Below are positions 45,048-52,344 of a stretch of 64,000 nt of DNA, in pieces. Origin of the DNA: Kaistia terrae. GTDB lineage: Bacteria > Pseudomonadota > Alphaproteobacteria > Rhizobiales > Kaistiaceae. Location: the NCBI RefSeq assembly GCF_026344005.1, contig NZ_JAPKNH010000006.1:1-64000 (forward strand), in the 5' to 3' direction. Every line of letters begins with the position of its first letter. The first letter of the stretch is position 1. The translations under genes and the position numbers were made by a program. The notes under the pieces were generated by a model. That model did no database searches and was not told the DNA's origin. It saw only the letters and a program-made list of their open reading frames with translations.

Positions 45048-46130
45048 ATGACGGAAACCCTGATCCCGGTCACCGTGCTCACCGGCTATCTCGGCGCCGG
45101 CAAGACGACGCTGCTGAACCGCATCCTGTCGGAAAACCACGGCAAGAAGTACGCGGTCATCGTCAATGAATTCGGCGAGATCGGCATCGACAACGACCTC
45201 ATCGTCGAAAGCGACGAAGAGATCTACGAGATGAACAATGGCTGCGTCTGCTGCACCGTGCGCGGCGACCTGATCCGCGTCGTCGAAGGCCTGATGAAGC
45301 GCCCCGGCGGCTTTGACGGCATCCTGGTCGAGACCACCGGCCTCGCCAATCCGGCCCCCGTCGCGCAGACCTTCTTCATGGATGACGATGTCCGCGCCAA
45401 GTCGCGCCTCGACGCCGTCGTCACCGTTGCCGACGCGATGAACCTCCTGACCCGGCTCGACGACGCGCCCGAGGCTGAAGAGCAGATCGCCTTCGCCGAC
45501 GTCATCCTGCTCAACAAGTCCGATCTCGTCGACGCTGAGAAGCTGGCCGCCGTCGAGCGCCGCATCCGCGAGATCAACCCGCATGCGACGATCCACCGGA
45601 CCGAGCGCTGCGCCATCGACCTCTCCAAGGTTCTGGATCGCGGCGCCTTCGATCTCGAGCGCATCCTGACGCTCGACCCGGAATTCCTCGAGGGCGAAGA
45701 TCATGACCATGATCACGTCCATGACGAGAATTGCGGCCACGATCATCACGACCACGATCACGTCCATGACGAGAACTGCGGTCATGATCATCACGGCCAC
45801 GACCATCATCACCACCATCCGCGCCACGACGAATCCGTGTTCAGCGTTTCGCTGCGCGGCGGCACTCTCGATCCGAACAAGTTCTTCCCCTGGATCCAGG
45901 AGATCACCCAGTCGGAGGGGCCGAACATCCTGCGCCTGAAGGGCATCCTGGCGATGGACAAGGACCCGCAGCGCTATGTGCTGCAGGGCGTCCACATGAT
46001 CGTCGAAGGCACGCATCAGCGCGATTGGGCCGAGGGTGAAAAGCGCGAAAGCCGCCTTGTCTTCATCGGCCGCAAGCTGAACGAAGCCGCGCTGCGCAAG
46101 GCGTTTGAAGACTGCGTCATCGCCGCCTGA
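45048..46130 (+). CDS. COG0523/CobW-family GTPase metallochaperone with His-rich metal-binding loop
   Basis: G3E-family GTPase of 360 aa, likely delivering or storing zinc or cobalt in the cytoplasm. It has Walker [10 protein letters not shown] (13-21), the metal-binding CVCC (66-69), the Walker B-type region VETTGLANP, the base-recognition LNKSD, and a C-terminal CobW_C domain (about 265-355). Between the domains, residues 217-262 form a His/Asp-rich loop in which an [16 protein letters not shown] unit is repeated almost exactly, followed by a run of His. Such loops bind several metal ions. The WD40 gene follows by about 107 bp. Metal identity is inferred only from family. Confidence 0.92.
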   Translation: MTETLIPVTVLTGYLGAGKTTLLNRILSENHGKKYAVIVNEFGEIGIDNDLIVESDEEIYEMNNGCVCCTVRGDLIRVVEGLMKRPGGFDGILVETTGLANPAPVAQTFFMDDDVRAKSRLDAVVTVADAMNLLTRLDDAPEAEEQIAFADVILLNKSDLVDAEKLAAVERRIREINPHATIHRTERCAIDLSKVLDRGAFDLERILTLDPEFLEGEDHDHDHVHDENCGHDHHDHDHVHDENCGHDHHGHDHHHHHPRHDESVFSVSLRGGTLDPNKFFPWIQEITQSEGPNILRLKGILAMDKDPQRYVLQGVHMIVEGTHQRDWAEGEKRESRLVFIGRKLNEAALRKAFEDCVIAA

Positions 46131-46153
46131 GCTTTGGCTCTCGCTGCCGCCAT

Positions 46154-46202
46154 TCGGCCTCGTCATCCCGGCTTTCGCGGGGATGACGTTTCGCCGACGA
46201 TG
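46154..46202. repeat. Small palindrome of family C
   Basis: CGTCATCCCGGCTTTCGCGGGGATGACG, a near-perfect inverted repeat, sits between the CobW and WD40 genes. Related sequence (GGATCCCGGCCTTCGCCGGGATGACGG) lies near 48982-49010. It could form an RNA hairpin between two possibly co-transcribed genes. Confidence 0.6.
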
Positions 46203-46237
46203 ACGGCCCATAAAAGCGTCCCTTGGAAGAACTTGTC

Positions 46238-47221
46238 TTGCCCACCATCCAGTCCTTTCCTCTCGACGCCTTTGTCGTCGCCGCCGAGTTTCTGGGGCCT
46301 GAGCCCGTCTTCGCCCTGGGCGACGGCAATGTCGCGCTGGTCGATGGCGCTTCGGCCGAGAAGCACGCCGTCCATTCCGGCGGCCTGCTCGCCGCCGCCC
46401 GGACGCTCGATGGCAACCGGCTGATCACCACGGGCGATGACGGTCGCGTTGTCGCGATCGATGCCGGTGGCAAGATCGACGAAATCGCCCTGCAGCCAAA
46501 GAAGTGGATCGACCAGGTCGCCTGCGGCCCGGATGGCGTCATCGCCTATGCCAGCGGCCGCCAGGTTTTCGTGCGCTTCGCCAATGGCAAGGAGCGCGTG
46601 CTGGAGCATGAGCGCACCGCCGCCGGCCTCGCCTTCGCGCCGAAGGGGCTTCGCCTCGCCGTCGCGCGTTACAATGGCGTGTCGCTCTGGTGGATCGGCA
46701 CCGACGCCAAGCCGACCGAATTCGAATGGAAGGGCTCGCATCTCGGCGCGACCTTCTCGCCCGATGGCAAGAACGTCATCACGACGATGCAGGAGAATTC
46801 GCTGCATGGCTGGCGCGTCGCCGATGGGGGCGGCCACATGCGGATGTCGGGCTATCCGGGCAAGGTGAAGTCGATGTCGTGGTCGGCCAAGGGCCGCTTC
46901 CTCGCGACATCGGGCGCGGAAATGGCCGTGCTGTGGCCGTTCCACTTCAAGGACGGCCCGATGGGCAAGCAGCCGCTGCAACTCGGCACGCGCGACCAGA
47001 TCGTCACCTTCGTCGCCTGCCATCCGACCGAAGAGGTCGTGGCGATCGGCTACAAGGACGGCATGGTGCTCGCCGTGCGCTTCGCCGACAGCGACGAGGC
47101 GATCCTGCGCAAGCCGGGCGAGGGCGGCCCGATCAGCGCGCTCGCCTGGGACAAGAAGGGCATCCGCCTCGCCTTCGGCACCGAGGGCGGCCAGGCCGGC
47201 GTCATCGACCTCGCCAGCTGA
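46238..47221 (+). CDS. WD40-repeat protein
   Basis: Beta-propeller of about 327 aa composed of degenerate WD40 blades, for example GNRLITTGDDGRVVAID near 65, LGATFSPDGKNVITTMQENSLHGW near 170 and ISALAWDKKGIRLAFGTEGGQAGVID at the end. No signal peptide, so cytoplasmic. TTG 46238 has GGAAGA upstream and gives a clean N-terminus; TTG 46223 is possible. From memory this gene often follows a CobW-family gene in alphaproteobacteria, which suggests a shared metal-related function; biochemical role unknown. Confidence 0.83.
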   Translation: MPTIQSFPLDAFVVAAEFLGPEPVFALGDGNVALVDGASAEKHAVHSGGLLAAARTLDGNRLITTGDDGRVVAIDAGGKIDEIALQPKKWIDQVACGPDGVIAYASGRQVFVRFANGKERVLEHERTAAGLAFAPKGLRLAVARYNGVSLWWIGTDAKPTEFEWKGSHLGATFSPDGKNVITTMQENSLHGWRVADGGGHMRMSGYPGKVKSMSWSAKGRFLATSGAEMAVLWPFHFKDGPMGKQPLQLGTRDQIVTFVACHPTEEVVAIGYKDGMVLAVRFADSDEAILRKPGEGGPISALAWDKKGIRLAFGTEGGQAGVIDLAS

Positions 47222-47252
47222 GGCCCGCAGGCTCGCTCCGAGACTGGCGTTC

Positions 47253-47308
47253 TCACCTCTCCCTAAGGGGAGAGGTCGACGGCCGCAGGCCGGCGGGTGA
47301 GGGTTTAT
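47253..47308. repeat. Family-A REP-like element
   Basis: CACCTCTCCCTAAGGGGAGAGGTCG...CGGGTGAGGGTTTA, 32 bp after the WD40 gene stop; same layout as 40503-40555. Confidence 0.7.
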
Positions 47309-47342
47309 GGCCTCACCAAAGTTTTCCCTGAAGGAACGCCTC

Positions 47343-47486
47343 CGCCATCATCCTGAGGTGCTTCGCGTCAGCGAAGCCTCGAAGGAGGCTCCAGCTGGGC
47401 ATTCCGACCTCGCCAGCCAGATCCAATCGTTCCCTGGACCCTCCTTCGAGGCCCGGCTGCGCCGGGCACTTCAGGATGACGGTCGA
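47343..47486. repeat. Family-B (BIME-like) inverted pair
   Basis: Subtype II forward (GGTGCTTCGCG..GCGAAGCCTCGAAGGAGG) and subtype I reverse (CCTTCGAGGCCCGGC..GCCGGGCACTTCAGGATGACGG). Orientation of the pair is the reverse of 23084-23234, but the I/II alternation holds. Confidence 0.78.
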
Positions 47487-47539
47487 GCTTTTCGACTTGC
47501 GAGCGGGCAGCTCCAAGGGATGGCGGAGTGTTGCTCCCT

Positions 47540-47920
47540 TCAGCGCAGGCTGGGTGCCTTGCGGAAGATCGACGCCGCGAACAGCACCATGCCGATCAGC
47601 GTGATCAGCGATCCGAGGATGACGATCGGCTCGCCGGCAGGGGCGCCGCGCAAGGTCAGCACCAGGCCGGGGATCATGATCCAGAGGCCGACCGTCGACA
47701 CCCAGAACTGGATCAGCGCCAACCGGCTGGCAGCCTTGGCGGGATTGGCGTTGTAGTAAAAGCCCATCAGCGCCAGCGATACCCAGCCGATCAGGTTGAG
47801 ATGGGCGTGCGCGGGGGCAAGGGTAAAGTCCTGCTGGGCGCCCATGATGATGCCGCCGATCATGCCGACGATCACGTAGATCACGGCCGTGCCGATGAAC
47901 ATCTGGCTAATTCTTGGCAT
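47540..47920 (-). CDS. Small membrane protein resembling the N-terminal part of haem-copper oxidase subunit I
   Basis: A 126-aa protein with four membrane helices. The first two surround AQQDFTLAPAHAHLNLIGWVSLALMGFYY, which resembles the His-containing TM2 of cbb3-type cytochrome oxidase subunit I, and similar short proteins are often so named. At this length it cannot be an oxidase by itself. It might bind haem or assist oxidase assembly. ATG 47920 was chosen; the longer frame adds a basic segment. No other oxidase genes are nearby. Confidence 0.75.
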   Translation of the reverse strand: MPRISQMFIGTAVIYVIVGMIGGIIMGAQQDFTLAPAHAHLNLIGWVSLALMGFYYNANPAKAASRLALIQFWVSTVGLWIMIPGLVLTLRGAPAGEPIVILGSLITLIGMVLFAASIFRKAPSLR

Positions 47921-48080
47921 GTCGAATCCCCTCCGGAAAAGGGGCCGACTCATCCCGTTCGATTGCCCCCTGCTCGCGGTTACGACGTTACGGAAGGTAA
48001 GTCAAAACCATTCTAAACAAGCGGTTGCAGGCCGGGAATCCGCTGCGGCGGCGAGGGATCTGGGATCGGGCGCAAGGCCC

Positions 48081-48153
48081 AAAAAAAATGACGCCGGCGC
48101 GCGACCGGGAGCCGAAGGGGGAGGCTCAAAACACGGTCGCGTCTGCCGGCGTC
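48081..48153 (-). terminator. Long nested-stem intrinsic terminator downstream of the DUF1127 gene
   Basis: Three stacked helices: GACGCCGGC with GCCGGCGTC (9 bp), CGCGACCG with CGGTCGCG (8 bp) and GAGCC with GGCTC (5 bp), closing a loop whose minus-strand sequence is TCCCCCTTC. On the minus strand the structure is followed by ATTTTTTTT (from 48089 to 48081). It would end a transcript coming from the DUF1127 side. Confidence 0.85.
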
Positions 48154-48196
48154 TGACGCATGGTTTTGGGAGGAAAACCGCATCGCGTCTAAAGAG

Positions 48197-48230
48197 AAAC
48201 GCCCGTCGGGGAGGAGGTCGACGGGCGTTT
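48197..48230 (-). ncRNA. CCUCC-loop hairpin 3
   Basis: Twelve-bp perfect stem (48197-48208 with 48219-48230) presenting the ten-base loop ACCTCCTCCC on the minus strand. On the plus strand the same loop would read as a Shine-Dalgarno-like GGGAGGAGGT, and the stem's AAA/TTT ends make it look like a terminator either way. The anti-SD reading fits its neighbours better. Confidence 0.75.
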
Positions 48231-48236
48231 TAAAGT

Positions 48237-48270
48237 GGCGCGTTGCCGGGGAGGAGGTCAGCGCGGCGCC
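48237..48270 (-). ncRNA. CCUCC-loop hairpin 2
   Basis: Outer 5-bp stem GGCGC/GCGCC, a 3x3 internal loop, inner 4-bp stem GCTG/CGGC with one G-U pair, and loop ACCTCCTCCC, identical over ten bases to hairpin 3 although the stems are unrelated in sequence. Confidence 0.7.
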
Positions 48271-48271
48271 G

Positions 48272-48309
48272 ATCGCAGGGGTCGGGAGGGGGAGGATGAT
48301 CCCTGCGAT
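48272..48309 (-). ncRNA. CCUCC-loop hairpin 1
   Basis: Perfect 9-bp stem ATCGCAGGG with CCCTGCGAT and a 20-base loop containing CCTCCCCCTCCC on the minus strand. It begins 31 bases after the DUF1127 stop codon. Confidence 0.65.
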
Positions 48310-48340
48310 ATTCTTGAAGTCGTATCAGGTGTCGAAGGTA

Positions 48341-48493
48341 TTAGTAACCAACTGCCTGCTTGGCAACGCGCTCGATTTCGCCGCGGTGAATGCCGAGGTC
48401 AGCAAGCTCGCGGCTGCTGAGACGCGAGAGCTCGTTGTAGGTCTCGCGGAACTTGCGCCAATTCTTGTAGGAAGCAACGAGGTTCATAGCCAT
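48341..48493 (-). CDS. DUF1127-family small protein (CcaF1-like)
   Basis: Fifty-residue basic protein with the DUF1127 core: NWRKFRETYNELSRLSSRELADLGIHRGEIERVA, about residues 12-45. ATG 48493 has AAGGA about ten bases upstream; longer frames through this ATG are not coding. Known DUF1127 proteins such as CcaF1 of Rhodobacter are RNA-binding and co-transcribed with small RNAs matured from their 3' UTR, matching the hairpin array that follows. A possible stress-type -10 (CTATAT, 48578-48573) lies about 80 bases upstream without a convincing -35. Confidence 0.88.
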   Translation of the reverse strand: MAMNLVASYKNWRKFRETYNELSRLSSRELADLGIHRGEIERVAKQAVGY

Positions 48494-49059
48494 TTTCGGA
48501 TGTCCTTTAAATTCGGTCTGATTTCTGTCGAACCGGCGCCGGATTTCTCTGTCGCCGTTCTTGTTGACGTTGATATAGGCTCCTGCTGCCCGATTGAGCA
48601 CTATGTAAAATCTCATGCCAGCGATGCGTTTAGCGCAGAGCAGCATTAATATTGCCGTCATATTGCGGTGCAGCATTAAGGGATATGGCTGGATTGCGGC
48701 ACTCTGGTACCGATTGGGGCGGCGGCGGGGCGCCAGAACGGCCGAGGCATGACCGTGACGCATGCCCGAGCTCTTCCGGCCCTGCCTAATTCGCAGGCGT
48801 GCCTTCGTCCGAGCCACGCCTTCCCCTGGCAAGCGCATAAAAAAAGACCGGGCCAAAGCCCGGTCTTGATCGTTCTGCGGTCGTTGGCGCCGCGGATCTC
48901 GTCGCCCCGGCGAAGGTCGGGGCACATAGATGCTAGCTATCGACGCCTTGGCCGAGCCTTCTGGACAAGCTCCAGCACGTATGGATCCCGGCCTTCGCCG
49001 GGATGACGGTGGAGCGCGGGACTCGCTGCAGCAGCTAATCCCGCGCACCCGACAGAAAA
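48494..49059. other. Intergenic region upstream of the DUF1127 gene
   Basis: This 566-bp gap holds, from the left: the DUF1127 leader; a patch with two copies each of GCAGCATTAA and ATATTGC (48639-48680); the hss terminator (48844-48867); and two family-C palindromic fragments (near 48900-48925 and 48982-49010). Open frames here look like read-through of non-coding DNA, and I support no gene. Confidence 0.5.
48844..48867 (-). terminator. Intrinsic terminator of the odc-GNAT-hss operon
   Basis: Ten-bp perfect stem AAGACCGGGC/GCCCGGTCTT with loop CAAA on the plus strand. On the minus strand it is followed by a T-run (48845-48839 are all A on the plus strand), about 190 bases after the hss stop. 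Confidence 0.85.
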
Positions 49060-50499
49060 TCAGCCCAGATTGTGGACCAGAACGTTGCGGAACTGCCAGG
49101 GGTCGCTCTCGTCGATATCTTCCGGGAAGAAGCCCGGGCGATCGGTGAGCGGCGTCCAGTCGGTATAGATGCCCTCGACGGTGCCGAGATAGGGCTTCTG
49201 CACCTTCAGGCAGTGGTGATAGTCCATCTCGTCTGCCTCGACGATGCCGCGGTCCGGATGGGCCAGCGCCCAGGACATGCCGGCCACGACGGCCGAGGTC
49301 ACCTGCATGCCGGTAGCGTTCTGGTAAGGCGCGTTCTCGCGCGCCTCGTCGATGGTCAGGCGCGAGCCATACCAGTAGGCGTTCTTGGCGTGGCCATAGA
49401 GCAGCACGCCCAGTTCGTCGCGACCGGCGAGAATCTCGTCCTCGCTGAGGATGTGGATCTTCGACTGCCGCTTGCCGGCGCGGCCGAACATCTCGTGCAG
49501 CGACAGCATGGCGTCGTTCGACGGATGATAGGCGTAGTGGCAGGTCGGCCGGTAGATCACTTCGCCGTTCTCGCGCATCGTGAAGTGATCGGCGATCGAG
49601 ATCGCCTCATTATGCGTCACGAGGAAACCGAGCTGCGGGCCGGGCGTCGGGCACCAGGAACGCACGCGCGTATCGGCGCCCGGTCCGAGCAGGAAGATCG
49701 CCGCGCCGCTGCCCGTATCGTGGGTGCGGGCGTGGGCCGGAATCCACCGCTCATGCGTGCCCCAGCCAAGCTCGGCCGGCTGCAGCGCCTCGGAAACGAA
49801 GCCCTCGACCGACCAGGTGTTGACGAAGGTGTCGAGCTGCTTGGCAACGCGGGCGCGCTGCGTGTCGCGCTCGGCGATATGGATGCCCTTGACGCCCGTT
49901 GCGTGCATCAGCGCCGCCCATTCGCGCCGCGACGTCGGCTCGTCATGTTCGATGTTGAGATCGCGGGCGATGTCGAGCAGGGCCTGCTTGACGAACCACG
50001 ACACCATGCCCGGATTGGCGCCCGAACAGGAAACGGCAGTCGGACCGCCGGGGTTGGCGCGCTTCTCGGCCAGAAGCTCTTCGCGCAGCGCATAATTGGA
50101 GCGCGAGGCGGGATCTGCCTTGTGGTCGTAGTAGAAGCCGGGCCAGGGCTCGATGACGGTATCGATGTAGAGGCTGCCCATCTCGCGGGCGAGCTTCATG
50201 ATATCGAGGGACGAGGTATCGACGGAGAGGTTGACCAGGAAGCCCTGGCCGGTTTCGCTCGTCAGGAGCGGAGTCAGGACGTCGCGGTAGTTCTCGCGCG
50301 TCAGCGCCACTTTCACGTGCTTGACGCCAAAAGTGGCCATCAGGCCAGCGTTTTCGTCGCTCGGCTCGATGATCGTGATCTGGGGTCTATCCAGGGCGAA
50401 ATGGCGCTTCAGCAGCGGGAGAAATCCGCGTCCGATCGAACCGAAGCCGATAATGACCACAGGGCCATTGATGCGACCATAAACAGGCCAGTTCGTCAT
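49060..50499 (-). CDS. hss: Homospermidine synthase
   Basis: NAD+-dependent enzyme that condenses two putrescines, or putrescine with spermidine, to sym-homospermidine; 479 aa, close to the 477 aa of the characterised Blastochloris enzyme. The nucleotide motif GFGSIGRGFLPLL is near residue 18, and conserved blocks such as DTVIEPWPGFYYD and SCSGANPGMVSWFVK match the family. ATG 50499 with GGAG upstream is preferred to the long upstream frame. It lies downstream of a decarboxylase and a GNAT gene on the same strand; ODC supplies putrescine. Confidence 0.93.
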   Translation of the reverse strand: MTNWPVYGRINGPVVIIGFGSIGRGFLPLLKRHFALDRPQITIIEPSDENAGLMATFGVKHVKVALTRENYRDVLTPLLTSETGQGFLVNLSVDTSSLDIMKLAREMGSLYIDTVIEPWPGFYYDHKADPASRSNYALREELLAEKRANPGGPTAVSCSGANPGMVSWFVKQALLDIARDLNIEHDEPTSRREWAALMHATGVKGIHIAERDTQRARVAKQLDTFVNTWSVEGFVSEALQPAELGWGTHERWIPAHARTHDTGSGAAIFLLGPGADTRVRSWCPTPGPQLGFLVTHNEAISIADHFTMRENGEVIYRPTCHYAYHPSNDAMLSLHEMFGRAGKRQSKIHILSEDEILAGRDELGVLLYGHAKNAYWYGSRLTIDEARENAPYQNATGMQVTSAVVAGMSWALAHPDRGIVEADEMDYHHCLKVQKPYLGTVEGIYTDWTPLTDRPGFFPEDIDESDPWQFRNVLVHNLG

Positions 50500-50624
50500 C
50501 GCGAGACACTCCTCAAAGTCGAAATCAACAAGTGGGGTACCGTACCCTTCCTTCGTGACAAACAAAAAGTCGTGGATGGACGGGGGAATCCCTTCCATTC
50601 CACGACCTGTTTGAAGCGTTAAGC

Positions 50625-51197
50625 CTAGCGGGTTGCGTCGACGAGGTCGAGCCCGGACGGATTTGCCGTCCGGGGGAAGTCCGGCGTCGAGAGCGGCGGG
50701 ACCGACCAGTCGCCGGTCGCGACCAGCTTTCCGGCGGCGCCGTCGAGCGCGCCTTCCTTGAGTTCCAGCGCCAGGAAGCGCTTGCGCTCCACCGGCCCCG
50801 GCATCATCAGGCTCTGCGTTGCCGCGGCCGAAAAACCGAAGCGTGCATAGTAATCGGCATCGCCGACCAGGATCACGGCGCCATGGCCGAACATGGCGGC
50901 GCGGTTCAGCGCGGCGCGCATCAGCTTGCCGCCGAGACCTTCGCTCTGCCGTTCCGGCGCAATCGCCAGCGGCCCGAGCAGCAGCGCGTCGCGGCCGCCG
51001 GCCGAGACGTTCCAGAGGCGGACGGTGCCGATGATCTCGTCACCGTCGCGCGCCACCAGCGCCAGGCCGGAAGCCGGCAGGCGGTTTTCGCGCAGGCGCT
51101 CGGACGTCTTCAGGTGACGATCCGGACCCATCGCGCGGTCAAGCAGCATTTCCCGGGCGCCGGCTTCGCCGGGCGCCTCCACATCAATATGCGTCAT
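50625..51197 (-). CDS. GNAT-family N-acetyltransferase in the homospermidine operon
   Basis: Acetyltransferase of 190 aa. The CoA loop is in LAIAPERQSEGLGGKLMRAAL (near 75-95), followed by ILVGDADYYARFGFSAA, the YjaB/YhbS-like branch. It sits 13 bp after odc and 125 bp before hss, all on the minus strand. Polyamine acetylation is an attractive role given the position, but sequence does not prove it; protein or small-amine acetylation remains possible. Confidence 0.83.
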   Translation of the reverse strand: MTHIDVEAPGEAGAREMLLDRAMGPDRHLKTSERLRENRLPASGLALVARDGDEIIGTVRLWNVSAGGRDALLLGPLAIAPERQSEGLGGKLMRAALNRAAMFGHGAVILVGDADYYARFGFSAAATQSLMMPGPVERKRFLALELKEGALDGAAGKLVATGDWSVPPLSTPDFPRTANPSGLDLVDATR

Positions 51198-51210
51198 GAA
51201 ATGGCGACCT

Positions 51211-52344
51211 TCAGATCACGAAGGATTCGAGCGGCTTGAAGCCGTTGAAGGCAACGGCCGAATAGGTCGTCGTGTAGGCGCCCGTGCCTTCGATCAGCAC
51301 GTCGTCGCCGATCGAGAGCGAGACCGGCAGGTGATACGGCGTCTTCTCATAGAGAACGTCGGCCGAATCGCAGGTCGGGCCGGCCAGGATGCAAGCCGTC
51401 TTCTCGTCGTGATCATGCGCCGTGCGGATCGGGTAGCGGATCGACTCGTCCATCGTCTCGGCGAGACCGCCGAACTTGCCGATGTCGAGATAGACCCAGC
51501 GCAGGTCGTCCGCCGCGTCGCTCTTCTTCGAGATGAGCACGACTTCCGTCTTGATGATGCCGGCATTGCCGACCATGCCGCGACCCGGCTCGATGATCGT
51601 CTCGGGGATCTGATTGCCAAAATGGCGCTTCAGGGCCTGGTCGATCGACGAGGCATAGTTCTCCACGCCCGGAATCTCCTTGAGATAACGGGTCGGGAAG
51701 CCGCCGCCGAGATTGACCATCGACAGCTGGATGCCGCGCTCTGCGAGCGTGTGGAAGATGCCGGCGGCCGAGGCGAGCGCGCCGTCCCAGGCTTCGGTGT
51801 TCGCCTGCTGCGAACCGACATGGAACGAAACGCCATAGGCGCGCAGGCCCGAACGATGGGCATGCTCAAGCACGCCGACAGCCATCTGGGGCTCGCAGCC
51901 GAATTTGCGCGAAAGCGGCCATTCGGCGCCGGCGCCGTCGCAGAGAATGCGGCAGAACACGCGGGTGCCGGGAGCGGCACGGGCGACCTTGTCGACCTCG
52001 GCTTCGCAATCGACCGCATAGAGGTTGATGCCACGAGCAAAGGCAGCGGCGACGTCGCGCTCTTTCTTGATCGTGTTGCCGAAGGAGATGCGGTCCGGGG
52101 TCGCGCCGGCGGCCAGCGCCATGTCGATCTCGGCGACCGACGCGCAGTCGAAATTCGAGCCGAGCGAGGCGAGCAGCGCCAGCACTTCCGGAGCCGGGTT
52201 TGCCTTCACCGCGTAGAAGACGCGGGTATCCGGCAACGCATGCGCGAAGGTGAGATAATTCTCCCGGATAACATCAAGATCGACAACGAGGCACGGGCCG
52301 TCGGGACGTCGGGTGTTGAGGAAGTCGATGATGCGAGCGGTCAT
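51211..52344 (-). CDS. odc: Ornithine decarboxylase, fold-type III PLP enzyme
   Basis: Decarboxylates ornithine, possibly also lysine, to putrescine; 377 aa, the eukaryote-like short form. The PLP Lys is in FYAVKANP (Lys47). HVGSQ (174-178), the phosphate loop LGGGFPTRY (211-219) and EPGRG (251-255) are present, and the catalytic Cys-Asp pair is in GPTCDSADVLYE (Cys324/Asp325). All active-site residues look intact. It heads the odc-GNAT-hss operon, preceded by a leader of about 490 nt that probably controls expression by polyamine level. Confidence 0.93.
   Translation of the reverse strand: MTARIIDFLNTRRPDGPCLVVDLDVIRENYLTFAHALPDTRVFYAVKANPAPEVLALLASLGSNFDCASVAEIDMALAAGATPDRISFGNTIKKERDVAAAFARGINLYAVDCEAEVDKVARAAPGTRVFCRILCDGAGAEWPLSRKFGCEPQMAVGVLEHAHRSGLRAYGVSFHVGSQQANTEAWDGALASAAGIFHTLAERGIQLSMVNLGGGFPTRYLKEIPGVENYASSIDQALKRHFGNQIPETIIEPGRGMVGNAGIIKTEVVLISKKSDAADDLRWVYLDIGKFGGLAETMDESIRYPIRTAHDHDEKTACILAGPTCDSADVLYEKTPYHLPVSLSIGDDVLIEGTGAYTTTYSAVAFNGFKPLESFVI

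Larger units (their letters stand above)
48081..48309 (-). ncRNA. Cuckoo/CcsR-like small RNA array in the 3' region of the DUF1127 transcript
   Basis: Reading the minus strand from the DUF1127 stop: hairpin 1 (48309-48272) has a perfect 9-bp stem and a loop with CCTCCCCCTCCC. Hairpin 2 (48270-48237) has an interrupted stem and loop ACCTCCTCCC. Hairpin 3 (48230-48197) has a perfect 12-bp stem and the identical 10-base loop. The terminator hairpin ends the unit. Cuckoo RNAs, for example CcsR1-4 of Rhodobacter sphaeroides, carry CCUCCUCCC anti-Shine-Dalgarno loops and lie in tandem downstream of a DUF1127 gene, which is this layout. Homology is inferred from architecture, not from a search. Confidence 0.75.

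Noticed and set aside
48197-48230. Simple bidirectional terminator for the 12-bp hairpin
   Set aside because: Its AAA/TTT flanks allow that reading, but the loop is identical to the neighbouring hairpin's and a better terminator follows on the minus strand, so an sRNA hairpin is preferred.
48341-49048. Extended 235-codon form of the DUF1127 gene
   Set aside because: Only the last 50 codons resemble DUF1127 and a good ribosome-binding site precedes ATG 48493; the upstream part crosses a terminator and palindromes.
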